Positions 12,295-24,627 of a stretch of DNA of 64,000 nucleotides are shown here, piece after piece; within the stretch, counting starts at the first letter, position 1, and every line of letters starts with the position of its first letter. The translations under genes were made by a program, and so were the position numbers. The stretch is from NCBI GenBank assembly GCA_038503065.1, contig JBCAMK010000001.1:1798001-1862000 (forward strand). The letters run 5' to 3'. This stretch comes from Paragyromitra xinjiangensis. Taxonomy: Eukaryota > Ascomycota > Pezizomycetes > Pezizales > Discinaceae. The notes beneath the pieces were generated by a model. It saw nothing but the letters and a program-made list of their open reading frames with translations, searched no databases and had not been told where the DNA came from.

Positions 12295-13400
12295 CGTGGT
12301 GGGGGAGGGAGAAGGAGGACAGAGCTAGCGGGGGGCCAAGCTAGCTTGTAGAGGGGCTGTGGCGACGGAAGGGATGAGCGAACCGAAACACAGGTCGCGA
12401 AGGATGGTGAATCCAGGCGTTGTGATGAGAAGGGCGGCGAGCTGCGGGAGTGGTGAATTCGAGATAGCGTGGATGAGGGGTGATGGCGGGTGATGGAAGG
12501 GCGATGGGGGGTGTTGCAACTTGTGGGTGAGCGATGATGAGTGAGGTCGCGGTTGCGAAAAGTAAACAAAAACCTGGGACGTCCCAACACGGAAATCAGT
12601 CGCCCCTGTTTGGTAATTGCTGCGTTGTGCACCTGGCGTTGTCCAGGGAACGAGCTAGAAGTCGCTTGGGACAGAGAGAATTCTCCTATTTTCGCCTGCT
12701 CCTGTGGCGCGAAATAGACGAAATAAACTCGCGATAATTAACTTGAAGGCCTTTCCCCCCTAAGATTTCTCTATTGCCCGTAGATAAGGTTGCTGAGGTT
12801 GAGAAGCTGTCGTGTTGACACCGCCGCTTTAAGAGACCCGTTTGTTATTTTTCCTTCCCCTGGCAATGTTCATTGTGTCTGTGACCCACAATAGCATACG
12901 CCATCTCAAAGAGCTGAGGACTTTCTATGCCAGCAGGATGCTATTTTGGACAAAAATTGACACGCTCAACACCCGTGCCAGAACGACCATCTTTCGAGCA
13001 GCAAAGATCATCTAGGCATTCGTGCCCACCCTCGCCTGAGAGAGTGGTGGGACGTATGTACCTGCCTACTCTCGAATAGCTCTCCTTAATTCGCATGTAT
13101 CCACGGCTGAGGGGGTCCAGATGCGTTCTGCGGCTCACAAATAGAGTTGCCAACAATCTCAAAATGCAAGCGGATAGAATGCGTAATGACAAACCCGGAG
13201 CGCAATGGGATTTAGGAGAGCAGAGGTAAGCTGCCACACGCGATGCGGTTTATCAGTTTGATCAATTTTTTTCAGGCTGGTCCGGGCGTATCAGATTGAC
13301 GCTCGGTCCAGTCAGTGTCTTGGCTTCCACCTGCCTCAACCCCACCTCGTCTTCCCCGCATCATTTTCTCACGCGTAACGTTTCGAAAACTCAGTCCATC
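12295..13400. promoter_or_regulatory. Shared divergent upstream region of CDH1 and aspartyl aminopeptidase
   Basis: 1.1 kb between two divergent start codons, so it must carry both promoters. An ACGCGT motif (about 13370, MluI-cell-cycle-box-like) lies about 30 bp before the aminopeptidase ATG, but a single 6-mer is weak evidence. No coding sequence is recognisable. Confidence 0.5.
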
Positions 13401-15263
13401 ATGACTTCCAGCTCGAGGAAATACGCTCTTGATTTTCTCTCATATGTTAATGCATCACCAACTCGTGAGTAGCTTCATGTAACTCGATTGACCAGCTTGT
13501 GGGCTGATGAGGGAGGAAAATCCCAGCTTTCCACGCTGTCGAATCCTCGAAGCAGCTTCTCCGGAAAGCTGGATTCATCGAGATCAAGGTCCTCCTGGCT
13601 CCGTAAATTTTTTTAGGTCTGACAGAAGCTGACTGGCTGCTGGATAGGAACGAGACCCTTGGGCGGAAAGCGTCAAGAATGGTGGTAAATACTTTGTAAC
13701 TCGTAATGGGTCTTCTATAATAGCATTTGGTGTAGGGGGGAAGTGGAAGGTATGTAAAATTTTCTCGGCGATAAAGTTATACAGAGGCTTAGATATGCAT
13801 TGGGGTTGATAGCCAGGAAACGGAATGGCTTTGCTAGGAGCGCACACGGACTCCCCATCCCTGCGGATCAAGCCGGTCTCCAAGAAGTTTGCAGAAAATG
13901 GTGCTTTCTTGCAGGTGGGGGTTGAAACTTATGGAGGTGAGTTTTTTATCACCACCGGGCAAAATAATTGCAAACAAAACTAATGATATCGTATATAGGT
14001 GGATTATGGCACACATGTGAGCTTGCCCTCATACCTAGCTCTAATTCCCCGAAACGCTTTTTCATATCAAAATATACAAATCTCATGATCTTCTCTCGAT
14101 TCTAATAATCTAATAGGGTTTGATCGCGATCTCTCCATCGCTGGTCGTGCGATGGTCCGCCAATCCAATGGCAACGTAGTCTCTAAGCTGATCAAAATCG
14201 ATCAACCAATTCTCCGCGTTCCTACCTTAGCCATCCATCTCGACCGTCAAGAAACCTTCGCCTTTAATAAGGAGACCCAGCTATTCCCCATCGCTGGCCT
14301 CGCCGCCGCAGAACTAAATAACGCAGTCACCCCCGTTCCGGCAGGCGAAAAAATGGAAGTTGAAGGTGACTTTAAACCTCTAGCAAACATGACAGAACGC
14401 CACCATCCTGCTATAGTTGGCCGTATCGCAGCAGCCGCAGGAGTTGGCGTAGAGGATGTGCTCGACTTCGAAATGATTCTCTACGACACCCAAGCCTCTG
14501 TTCTCGGCGGTGTAAACGATGAACTGATTTTCTCCGCACGCCTCGACAACTTGACCATGTCCTTCTGCGCGACTGTCGGGCTCATCGAGTCACTTGTGGA
14601 CGACGTGGCTCTCGAGGATGAATCCGGCATTAGATTGATCAGCTTGTTCGACCACGAGGAGATCGGCTCACAAACGGCACAGGGAGCTGACTCTAATTTC
14701 CTCCCAGCTATTATTCGCCGTCTATCGTCTGATGCAGCTACAGCATTCGAAGAGACCTTGATCAAGTCGATGTTATGGTCCTGTGATATGGCGCACTCCG
14801 TGCACCCGAATTACCCGGCGAAGTATGAGAGCTCGCATCGACCGGAGATGAATAAAGGACCTGTTATCAAGGTTAACGCCAATGCGCGTTACGCGACCAA
14901 CTCTCCGGGTATTGTATTGACGTCAGAGGTCGCAAAGATAGCGGGGGTGCCGTTGCAGCTGTTTGTGGTCAGGAACGATAGTTCGTGTGGGTCTACTATT
15001 GGGCCAATGTTGAGTGCGGCACTCGGCACTAGGACTGTGGACATGGGGAATTGTCAATTAAGCATGCATTCTATTCGCGAGACCGGGTATGTTCCTTCTT
15101 TCCTTTTTAAGTATGCAGAAAGGAGGAATAAGGTTGGCTAACAGATTGTCACTAAAAACACAGCGGAGCTCATGATGTTGAACATGCCGTCAAGCTGTTC
15201 AAGACTTACTTCGAGAGGTTTTCTGAGTTGGAACCCAAGATCTTGGTGGACTCCACCACGTAG
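13401..15263 (+). CDS. APE4: Aspartyl aminopeptidase (M18 family, DNPEP/Ape4)
   Basis: Seven exons (13401..13464, 13527..13588, 13648..13749, 13813..13936, 13999..14016, 14117..15086, 15164..15263) give 479 residues, the usual family length. The ends read [20 protein letters not shown], with PFHAVESS next, and a C-terminus with [20 protein letters not shown]. Zinc and active-site motifs are visible: [13 protein letters not shown] (exon 4), [16 protein letters not shown] and [10 protein letters not shown] (exon 6). The enzyme removes N-terminal Asp/Glu in a dodecameric cytosolic complex; in yeast it is also carried to the vacuole. Exon 5 is an 18-base microexon encoding part of GGLWHTWFDRD. 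The donor of intron 2 (AAG/GTCCTC at 13589) is far from consensus, but the join is needed to rebuild the conserved IKERD-W segment. Confidence 0.93.
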
Positions 15264-16593
15264 GCTAGCCCAACAAGTATTCTGGAATATCAATGTAGCA
15301 CTAGGTAATTATGGAGTTTAGTGATGACGATCCCATGAATTTCAAAAGGTATTCTTCGGGCTGGGAGCTGCTATAGTAGTTGCTACCTGTCTTCTCTTAT
15401 GGATCTTGTTCCGGGGTTCCTTCTAAACTGCATAGTTTTCATGAAGCAGAGAAAAAACATAGCAGGTGCAAAATATCATTTTGGGCGCTAGGTTGCAAGT
15501 TTGAAAAGTCAATTTTGTAATTACTGATGTATTTATGTGTAATCTCGAATAAGGTAGGAAGGCGGAAAGTAGCTGTTTATTGCACGATATTTCTTCCCGT
15601 AATTGGGTGTGTCTGGAGAGTGTATTCTTGGCTTACAATCGTATTCTCATCCGAGCATAGGAGGATATAACCACTAATTAGTCTTAAGCTAACGGGAAAG
15701 TATATTTTGTGACTCGGGAGGTGCGGGTGATAAATGTCTTGTGGAACTTGTGTGATGGAACAGATAATCCCGCTACAATCCCACCCCTAGTATCATATTA
15801 CCAAACCAGATGCTTTTTGTGGAGGGCTCAGTGACACTAAATTACGCTAGTCAAGTACTCAAGATCGAGTGATGATGCGTGGTGTACTTCAGCACTATAT
15901 ATCCCTAGAATCCGAGTCAGGGAAATTTAGGCAAGTAGGGTTTAAAAGGAGGAATGAGTGTTATTTAAAACTTTTGGTACTGCCAAATACATATTATAAA
16001 ACCTTCAGTCCGGAATGCTTTGGAACTTTCGCATGCTATATTCGTACACCATCCTCTGCCGAATTCTACCAATGCTATGGAAATCACCAATTTAACCGAT
16101 CACAGACAACAAGTCAAGAACATATCTACAACTATCCAAAGCGGAAAGGAAGAAAAGAGTTAAATATGGAGAGGAAGAAGAGGGGGTTAAAGAAACAACA
16201 ATGCTCCATCTCTATTCTGAGAAAGTAAGAAAGCCGACCTAGATCACCGAAGATAACGAACCGCCCACCTTTTGCTTTCCCGTGCAAGAGTAAAAGAAAG
16301 AACAAGGAAAAACACCAATAAATGCACCAACTTTTTTTGCATGTGAAAATTTCCCACTTCTTTGATGATGAGAGACGTTACTAGATAGAAGGGGATGCAA
16401 AGAAAAGGAAAGAAAAAAAATTATGAATAAGATTTGTACATGAACAAGAAATTGATCTGACTTGCGATGGCTGTAGAAATGAGATAGGATGAGGATATCG
16501 ATCCAGTGATAGAGAACAGACAAGGCGAATATTTCACAGAGAAAGTAAATAGCAAAGAGTTTACGAAGACATACGGGTTGTTTTACTGGGACA
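15264..16593. other. Intergenic region between convergent genes
   Basis: 1.3 kb between the 3' ends of the aminopeptidase and LOS1, so no promoter is required. A 119-codon frame at 15869..16228 is Lys/Tyr/Ser-rich without domain resemblance and is not called. Confidence 0.5.
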
Positions 16594-19500
16594 TCAACCT
16601 CCCCCGATTCCCAAAATGAATTTCTAGGTTGAAAATTCGATGATTAGCAATCAAACCTAACTAATCGCTCACAAGCAAGGGCTTTGGAGGGAACAAACTT
16701 GAAAATAAGTTCTGAAAGCTTTATGGTCCAACTGCATCAATGCGCTTAGATATTCTTCAGCTGGCGCCTGTGAGAAGTTGACAGATGGGAAATACACCGT
16801 CCTGAGATATTGTAGGTAGTTTTCTCCAAGTTTGAAATATAGCATTTTCTGCAGCCCTGCTATTTCGCCCAACACCAATTTGGTTTGTGCATCCTTTGGG
16901 TTAAAGCCGTTGCTTCCAGGAACCTCCCAGCACAGTACCGAGAAACGTTCAATCATGAGTTTCTCAAACCCTGCTAAAGGCTTCTCAAGAGGGTTATTGA
17001 CATTGATGCCGTTTGCTTGCTGCGGTGGTGGTTGCTGCTGAGGTTGCCCGGTTGATGGTCCATATACTGCCGACATCTTGGACATGAGCGAGAAAGCAAG
17101 TTTTTCCGTTCCAGGATCAGTGATATCTTTGGCAAAATGTTCGACTGTGCCGAGGATCTGCTCAAAGATGCCTTGATTAACTATTTTCGTGGTTTGTCAG
17201 CCCTCTGAAGGAGTGATAGCTGATGAGTGAAGCTTACCTTCGCTGATGAGTACGTTCCCAAGATCATTATTCAAAACGCATAGCAAGAAACTAAGGTACT
17301 CTTTCCTCAAGTCGGCCAGTTCCAGCGCATCGTCTGTTCCAGTCGTTTCTTCACCTAAAGAAGTGAATATCCTACCGAGCAGCGGCGTCATCAGCGAGTT
17401 CAAGATATCAAAAATTTCCTCCTGCAGATTTGTAGAGTAGGTCAGCTCTTGTTCTGATATTACACCTAGTACGAAGGAAGAACTTACTTTAAACCCGTGC
17501 ACGACCTGTTCCAGAAGCTTTAAGAATGTAACCATTTCCTCCTTTGATGAATTCGCTGCCAACAACCCATCGATCCACCTTGGCAACATCGGTAAAATTT
17601 TAGGTCCTAAAACCCCCACCATCCTTGAAAAGGAGTGTCTTGCTGCCTCCCTAATATTGGGAAACCGGTTCAAAGACTCTAAAGAAACAAGTATGGCCTC
17701 CGCAGCATTTTTGAACTCTTCCGAAACCAGTTCGCTAGGGGGAGTGGTCGAGGTAGTGTTAGGCTGCCAATCTGAGGATCCCCTAGCCAAAGTACCGAGA
17801 GCCATAATATTGTGATGGATTTGCAACACTGCTTGAACATTTCCAGTCTTTGCATTCCCCAAGTTCTTTTCCATGTCTCTGAATAGGGGGTTCATGATTG
17901 TTTGGGCGAACATGACCTGTCTCTCCTCTGGAATCGACCTGATGGAAGAAAGGCATCCTACGGCGTCAAAGAGACACAGCTGTGACTCAAAGGCTGAGTC
18001 TTCTGCCTGATTTTCGTCCGAGGACATTTCGTCTTCTTCGCCATCTTTGGGGACTTCGGCCTTGATTACGAGGAGATCACCAATTGCCTGTAATACTGTC
18101 TCTGCAATGTCGCCAATGTGCGACTTGAGAGATTTCACGAAGCGCTGAAAAAGGTACCAAGAACGTCTCCGCACCCTAACGTGATTGTCATGGACCCCTT
18201 TTACAAAGTCTTCGAGAGCTCGTGGAATGAGGTTCGTGTTGGTTTCGAAAAAGCCCGAATAGCGGTTGAGAATCTCCATGTATCTGAGCTTAACAGCCGG
18301 ATGGGAGAAGCTTGAAATATCTGGGTATTGCCTATTAGTGCCCTATCATGTGGAAGTAGATCTTGGGGAAAAGGTCATACTGGAGTTCATCATTTTGAAC
18401 ATCATGGCGATTAAAGTTTCTGCGGCAATGCCGTTCGGTTGCCCTTTGATGAATAACCCGCCGGCCCTCATCATGAGCTCCCCGAATAGGAACATCTCAT
18501 ACAAAGCTGTTTCTACTTCTCGCCAATCAACATCGGCATTCCCACCTTGCGCTACCCTTTCAAACGTATTTCCCACAAGGGTTGATAGGGACTGGATGTA
18601 AAGACCCTCATCAATCGAAGCAACAGTGTCTTGCAAAGTTTTAAGCTTTTTTCGAAGCTCTTGGAATTCTGCTTCATCGGTCTGTTCGTCTTCATCTCCC
18701 CAGGTGGTGTCCACATCGTACTTCATCTTCACCACAATTGCGCTGAGGATTGGCGGTAACATGTGAGCGTGGGATTGTGAAACGGTACCAGAAACCTTTT
18801 TCTCTTTTCGGAGTAGAGTGAGAAGATCAAACATGAAAACAAGCACGGCTTGGGAAACCTCGTCGTACTCGTCAGAAAAGAAGCGGAGGAGGAAGGGAAT
18901 GAATGCTTGTAGATATTCCTCTGCCCGCTGCTTTGACTGAGGATCAACATTATCAGTGTCAAGGATCCGAGTGAGATCCACGCCAATACCATTGACTAAC
19001 TTCGCCACACCCTCGGCAAGATCAAAATCATAATTTTCTTGCCCTTGAACCAATGCTGAAGAAGCCACCAGCATTTCCACGATCTCCCCTAGTTTCAAGA
19101 ATGAAATCAAGTCCAACTTATCTGGGCCTTTCATCTTCTTGCCCACAATCTCCGCCAGTGTCTCAATAGCTGCGTTTCTAGGTCTTCCCTCACTCGCCAA
19201 AAAGTAGTACAGCAGGTTCAACATGACCTCGTTGACGACCAAGGAGATATCGATCCAGCTAACCCAGCGACCAATATTCTTCAAGGACAACAAAACGACC
19301 TCGTCGTTGGCACCCCTCCACTGCGCTAGAATCTCCTGCCACGAGATCACCAACCTCCTTACATCTCGCTCACGAAGAGCATCCTTTATTAGACTATTCC
19401 TTTGCATTTCTTCCGTTGACCTCGGAACAAGAACATCAGCAACCTCGTCATGCACACTAGCTGTCATCCGCAAAAAGAGCATGACACCTTGGTAATTGTC

Positions 19501-20091
19501 ACGTTGAGTTTGGCCATTGGGGCCATTGGACGTTGAGGTGAGGGCTAGGATGTCATCAAAAAAAGTTGACCATGAAGTTGTGTACATAGCGACAAAGAGA
19601 TAGGTCATGGTCTGTGTAAGCTTGTTCTGCATCATGCCAGAGTCGGAAACATTTGAGTTAGAAAAGTAGACCTGCCGCATGTAGTCCACAAGTGTATCTT
19701 TGATGTATGTAAGAGATTGGTCTTGTGGGCTTTGGTAGTGTGATTGAATTGCTGTGTTCAAAACGTCGAGGCAGAACATGCGGACAATTTCGGTGGATCT
19801 CGGATCCCGAACGAAAAGTGGTAGGCAAACTTGCCAACCGTCTGGAGAGTCTTTTACTTGTTGCAGGAATCCCATAGCCTGTAACGTACATATCCATCGT
19901 TAGGAATTGTCAACTTAGCCCTCGAAATGTTTGATGATATTTCCAACCTGTTGTTTAAGCTCTTGGGATGTAGTGGGGCTGGACGCAATGTCCACCGCAT
20001 TTTCTACCTGCTCCGAACACGCTGGTTAGTAAGATCCATCCCTAAGTCTAATATAAAAAGGGTCTAGAGGGAAACACACTTGAGTATCCAT
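16594..20091 (-). CDS. LOS1: Exportin-T (tRNA exportin Los1)
   Basis: Seven exons (20091..20080, 20007..19948, 19878..18381, 18320..17488, 17421..17238, 17180..16699, 16623..16594) give 1032 residues, a normal exportin-T length. The N-terminus MDTQ-VENAVDIASSPTTSQ-ELK continues into AMGFLQQVKDSPDGWQVCLP, as in Aspergillus Los1. The body is all-helical HEAT-like with RWVSWIDISLVVNEVMLNLL and FRTYFQ near the end. Role: Ran-GTP-dependent export of tRNA from nucleus to cytoplasm. The first exon is only 12 bases. Intron 17422..17487 is 66 bp, stop-free and in frame, so it is hidden inside an open frame. The last exon is inferred: splicing at 16698 (GTTTGT, branch GCTAATC) ends the protein in FQKFILGIGGG. 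Without that splice the frame stops at 16669. Confidence 0.9.
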
Positions 20092-21117
20092 CCTTGCCTG
20101 GAAAACCTCCACCCCACAAAATAGAAAATAAAAGCCCTAAGAAGTAGAGCACTTCGACTGCGGAAGGCGTAGGATTTGACGATGGAAATAGCTTACAGGA
20201 CCGAGTGGGGTTGGTTGTTGTTATTGATAAGGAAGGGATTTTTCTACAGGAAGACCTGATGCTGAAGGAAGGTCACGTCAGAAATTCTTTCGTGGCAAGA
20301 TAATCGTTCCTATTTCCTTAGTGACTGGTTTGTGGAGTTAGTGAAAGCTAAAAAGCAGCGCAAAGTAGAGAGTTGCTAAGCGCAGCGGGCGATAGATAAA
20401 GAGGAGACTGGAGGCGGGGCAGATTAGTACTATACCTCTAAAAACCCGCAACGCCCGAGGCAAAAAAGGCAGTCGGTCACACGGAGAGGACGTCCTCAGG
20501 TGGTTACTAGTGAATCCACGAGAAGTAACGGGAATGATAGAAGTTGTTAAGAGCTTTTGTGTGGTGCTGTTGGTGTTGTGAAGAGAAAATGCAAAGGGTA
20601 TCGTGTCCGCTGGTCCTGGGAAAATGTGGTGGGGCGTCGCCCGATTGGCATAGACACTCAAGCTTTGTTTCCGCCAAGATGACTCGATTTTGCTGCAGGC
20701 AAAATGAAGTCACCAGGGGTGCAACAGCTTAAATTTTCGGGGGGAAGCCTTGACGCACGTGACATAACCAAACCTCGAAACGTTTCTTCACTTTTGTGCG
20801 CACTGCGACTTTTCTGAGTTTGGATTCTAGATACACTATTTAAGAATTGTCTTCTACTATTCAAGCTAGAATTCAGTGTTCATAATGCTATCAACCGTTT
20901 CCTTTAAACCTAGGTATAATAAGAGGAATTTGCGACAGTATTGTACATCCTCAGGGCCCTTTGTCCTTTCTCTTAATCTCCCCTTCACTGCCCCAGCTGA
21001 ATCCAAACTTGTAACTTAAGGGATGAATGAATTCATTATTCTTCGCTCGCGAGTGCAAGAAACTAGCAAAAGAAGTGCTTTGCAAGAGAAGGTATCGCTC
21101 TTTCCCGGACTGGAAAC
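20092..21117. other. LOS1 upstream region and MESA 3' side
   Basis: About 1 kb containing the LOS1 promoter and the 3' UTR of the next minus-strand gene. A CACGTG hexamer occurs near 20757. No coding region is supported. Confidence 0.5.
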
Positions 21118-23682
21118 CTATCTTGCAATTGCGCCTCCGATATTAAGTCCGTTCATAGTTAATCCGGTGTTCGGACTTTCTGCTGGGGTATTCATCTTTT
21201 CTTGTTGAAGGCGGATGAATGCCAATTTCTGAAATTTATTGAGTGAGTCGAAGAAATGACGCCCGGCCTATTTCCAGTTTAATCAGGGATTGCTGTGAAC
21301 CTACAAAATTATTGAGGAAGCGACTTACCATGTGCGTGCTAATTCTCTCCAGCAACTCCACAACAGCAAATCGTACTCTCTGTAACGGGTGGAAGAGTCC
21401 TACGGCAATTGGGAACAATCCGGTCTGGTTTTCGGGCATCACACAGAGTAATTGGTTGATCTCTTCGTATTCCATAACATGATCCCTGAGAGCGGTATAT
21501 ATCTTGGCAGCTTCGTCGATTGTCAATCTCAGACACCTCAAACGATCAATGTGATGATGTAGATCAAGAACCTTGATTGGTTTCGCCATATAGAATTGTT
21601 GTACGTCCTGTATTAAATCAGCATAGCTTCTTAGCATGCGTAGTCGCGAGAGTAAGTAGGTTGATTACCTGGCAAAATGCATGATAGGTCCTGCTTCCTC
21701 TCCATCCCTCGATCCTAGCCATGTTCGCGGCCAAGTCTCTCATCTTAGTTTGCTCATCTGGCCAAACATATCCATGACCGCGGATGACGTGGCTCTCCTC
21801 CTGTCCAATCCACAAAGCGCTGACCCCGTAAACCAATTCCTCGAATGCTGCAGCCATTCTTGTAAATCGCATGACCCAGTCTCGCCATTTTGCCCTCACC
21901 GCCTTTTCTCCAAACTTTGATGTGATGCAGTGATTTACATCATCCATAAATGCGTTATCTCCCGTATCGACATGTCCACTAATATTAGTTATACTCCCGA
22001 AGATGGCGGCACCCTCGCCTGGCGGGCATGTCTTGATCTCGGGAGAGATTTTGATCCGACCCGTGTCAATATTGCAGAGGATATCCCACCATCCAGGATG
22101 ATTAGCAAATGTCGGATTTGTAACACCAGCTATAAAGCCTGGAACCAAAAGCAGTTCATCGACTTTGGACAAATCTGTATAGGGAAATGCATGGCGTGTG
22201 AATCCACGTAATACGCCGCCAGATGCAAGTGCGCACGCTGCCAATACATGATCCGCAACCTCCCCTGATGGTTTCTGGTGACTAAGGAAAATAATCCTTT
22301 TCTGTGTGAGGAGACCGTTGACTAACACTATCAATGGGTGTGTGTATGGGCCATTGGTAGTGAGATGGGGGTGGAGAGCGAATGGTTGGGGGTTTGACGC
22401 GTGGTATTGGGAGAAGGTTGTTATTAGGTGGATTAGAGAAAACTAATTTGTAAGCCGTGATACACATACCAAGGGAGGGGAATAGAGATGTACATACATC
22501 GCCGACAGTTTCAGGCATTATTGCCACTGGAACCTTGATGGGTACCGGTATACCGTTATAAACTACCTTAGTCTCGAATTCGTGGCTATCCCTGTTGATT
22601 GTGATCCTCCCATTCACAAGCTTGTTTATATTTCTTCCCGGTGCTAAGTCGATATATGTTGTTGGCCTTGTTTCCATATCCCCGTCACTGGCTGTCAACA
22701 TTCCTAATGAAGAAGGTGACCTGATTTGTTGTATTGCACTGGGATATATGTTGGCCATTTCCTCGAATTTCTCTACGAACATTTCCTTTTTCTCGCTCGC
22801 GGAAAGAATTTGACGTTCAAAAATGGAAAAATCTGGCATAGCAGAGAGGTCCATGGCATTTACAGCAGTAAAGATCTCCGCCAGAGTATCGACAGTTGGT
22901 GATTTGAAGTATTCTTCAAGTGCCAGGAGCAAAATGGGCTATTATACCGTTAATAAATTCTAGTGATAAGAAAAATGATTTTATGTACCTTATAGATATG
23001 GAGAAAGGAATGCCGTGTACATATCGCCATGGCCTTTACTTTTGCGCCTCTGCAAGATGGTAAGTTTTCGGCATTATATACAAAAATTTATGACCCTTCT
23101 CACCTTTTCTCTTTTTTGTCATGTTTTGTGTTCACTAAATTGAGAACGTAAATTAAAGGTGCATGGCCTGAGGCGTCTACCTCCACTTCCTCTCGTTCGG
23201 CATCCTTGTGCAGAAAGAATATAGTCCAGTCCTGGATGCGGACGTGGGCTTGGTCTGGTAACATAAGCTCTGCTAGCATACTGTATGTAGCCTTTAGATT
23301 AGCGCGCGCCTTTACTTAAGAAACAAAGGTAATATTAGAGCGGAATTGGAAATTCTTGATAAGATATGGTGGGCTAATTTGATATTTGTGTATATCGTGA
23401 AAGATATTATGGTTCACGACGACGCAACTGGAGTTGCCAATTGACCTGATAGAGTTGGATTGATACTTACTGTTCATCACCACTTATAGCGGTTGGGTAC
23501 TGGTGTTCCATTGTTGGGCCCTTATCTATGGAAAATTCAGCAACGAGAATATACTCGACATGTAACTGATTATTCCGAGAGCTTCGACTACTTCTGGCGC
23601 TAGCTCGCTCAGTATGTATGGTGCTAATACTATTTGAAGCGGTTCGTCCAGACGCTCCATTACTAGGAATGCTCGAGCTCAT
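21118..23682 (-). CDS. mesA: MesA/Afi1-type polarity protein (Arf3-docking, DENN-like)
   Basis: Seven exons (23682..23471, 23280..23104, 23049..22989, 22938..22498, 22442..21669, 21607..21329, 21267..21118) give 697 residues in exact frame. Diagnostic segments are [40 protein letters not shown] and [10 protein letters not shown] at the N-terminus (the Afi1 docking region). Further on come [39 protein letters not shown] and [18 protein letters not shown] near the C-terminus. Afi1 in yeast binds Arf3 at the cortex; A. nidulans MesA stabilises the hyphal polarity axis. The family has DENN-like organisation (uDENN, cDENN, dDENN), which I infer rather than see. Exon 5 begins [10 protein letters not shown], reached only by splicing at 22442; the direct read-through frame is not homologous. 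The first intron is long for this window (190 bp). Confidence 0.88.
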
Positions 23683-24627
23683 GTTGGCTGTATAATTAGA
23701 AGTTGAAGCAAATATATCTGGGAGGTAGCAGCGGAGCGAATGGCTCGTGGGTGGAGCAGTAGGGAATAGGTCCTAGATGCTGTGGCTGGGTCAGTAGACA
23801 GAAAGGAGTAGACCTAGGTGGGATGGACCGCTAAGTTGAGGGGTGGCCTGGAAGAAGTGAGCGAAAGGAGTGCCGGGTCATGAGCGCGGTATGACCAGTC
23901 TCTTGTTTTGTGTGGACCAAAGTTCTGTGAGGTCTTTGCGGTGTATTGGCGTTGTGGTGTCGTCAACGTTGCTTGCAGGCGCCCCTCCCCCACTGTAGAA
24001 AGAGAATGTTTTTCTTGCCTTTTTCCTTTCGAGATTTTCTCGAGTAGGGGATTTGAGTGGATAGAATAGGGTAGAAGCTATAAAGTAGATGGGGATGGCG
24101 GATGTCTTGCTGCTAATTTCTCTACTCTGCGCTCGCTTGCAGCCTCCTTCTCTATTTACATCTTCATCCCGACTCTGGCGTGCTGAGTGGCTGCTTTCAG
24201 GGTCCTCTTGCACCAATGCTTTTCCGAGTTTCTGAAGGCTAAGCTGTTCCACTGTCTCAGGATCTGGGTGTGGCCGGGCTTCCCCTGCACATCAGACGGC
24301 GGCAAGCGAGAAATCTGCCCTTCCCACCAGTTTGGTTCTCTCTGTGCTGCTCTGTTTCCCTAGCAACGCATGCCAAGCAATATGTTCCTGATGTTAACGA
24401 ATATCACGTGATGGAAACTTATTCTGCCCCTGGTCTGTTTACTTGTTGGCTCCTCCATGAACAACCTAACCTTCTCGCTCACAACTTCACCACTCCCGAA
24501 GCACTTGACCTAATTCCTTCTCTCTGTAAAAAAATCTCTAGGTCTTGTTTTTGCTAAGGCTATACCTTTTAGTAGCCCCTGCGTATTTTTGAGCGCGACC
24601 GCTGCCGGCAACAGCGAAGGATCCAAC
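23683..24627. promoter_or_regulatory. Divergent promoter region of mesA and separase
   Basis: 945 bp separate the two start codons, so both promoters lie here. A palindromic ATCACGTGAT containing TCACGTGA (24404-24411), a bHLH-type (Cbf1-like) site, sits 217 bp before the separase ATG. Open frames here (23878..24252, 24270..24557) are not family-like. Confidence 0.5.

Noticed and set aside
15869..16228. 119-codon plus-strand frame between convergent genes
   Set aside because: No domain, no splice context, composition of random AT-rich sequence.
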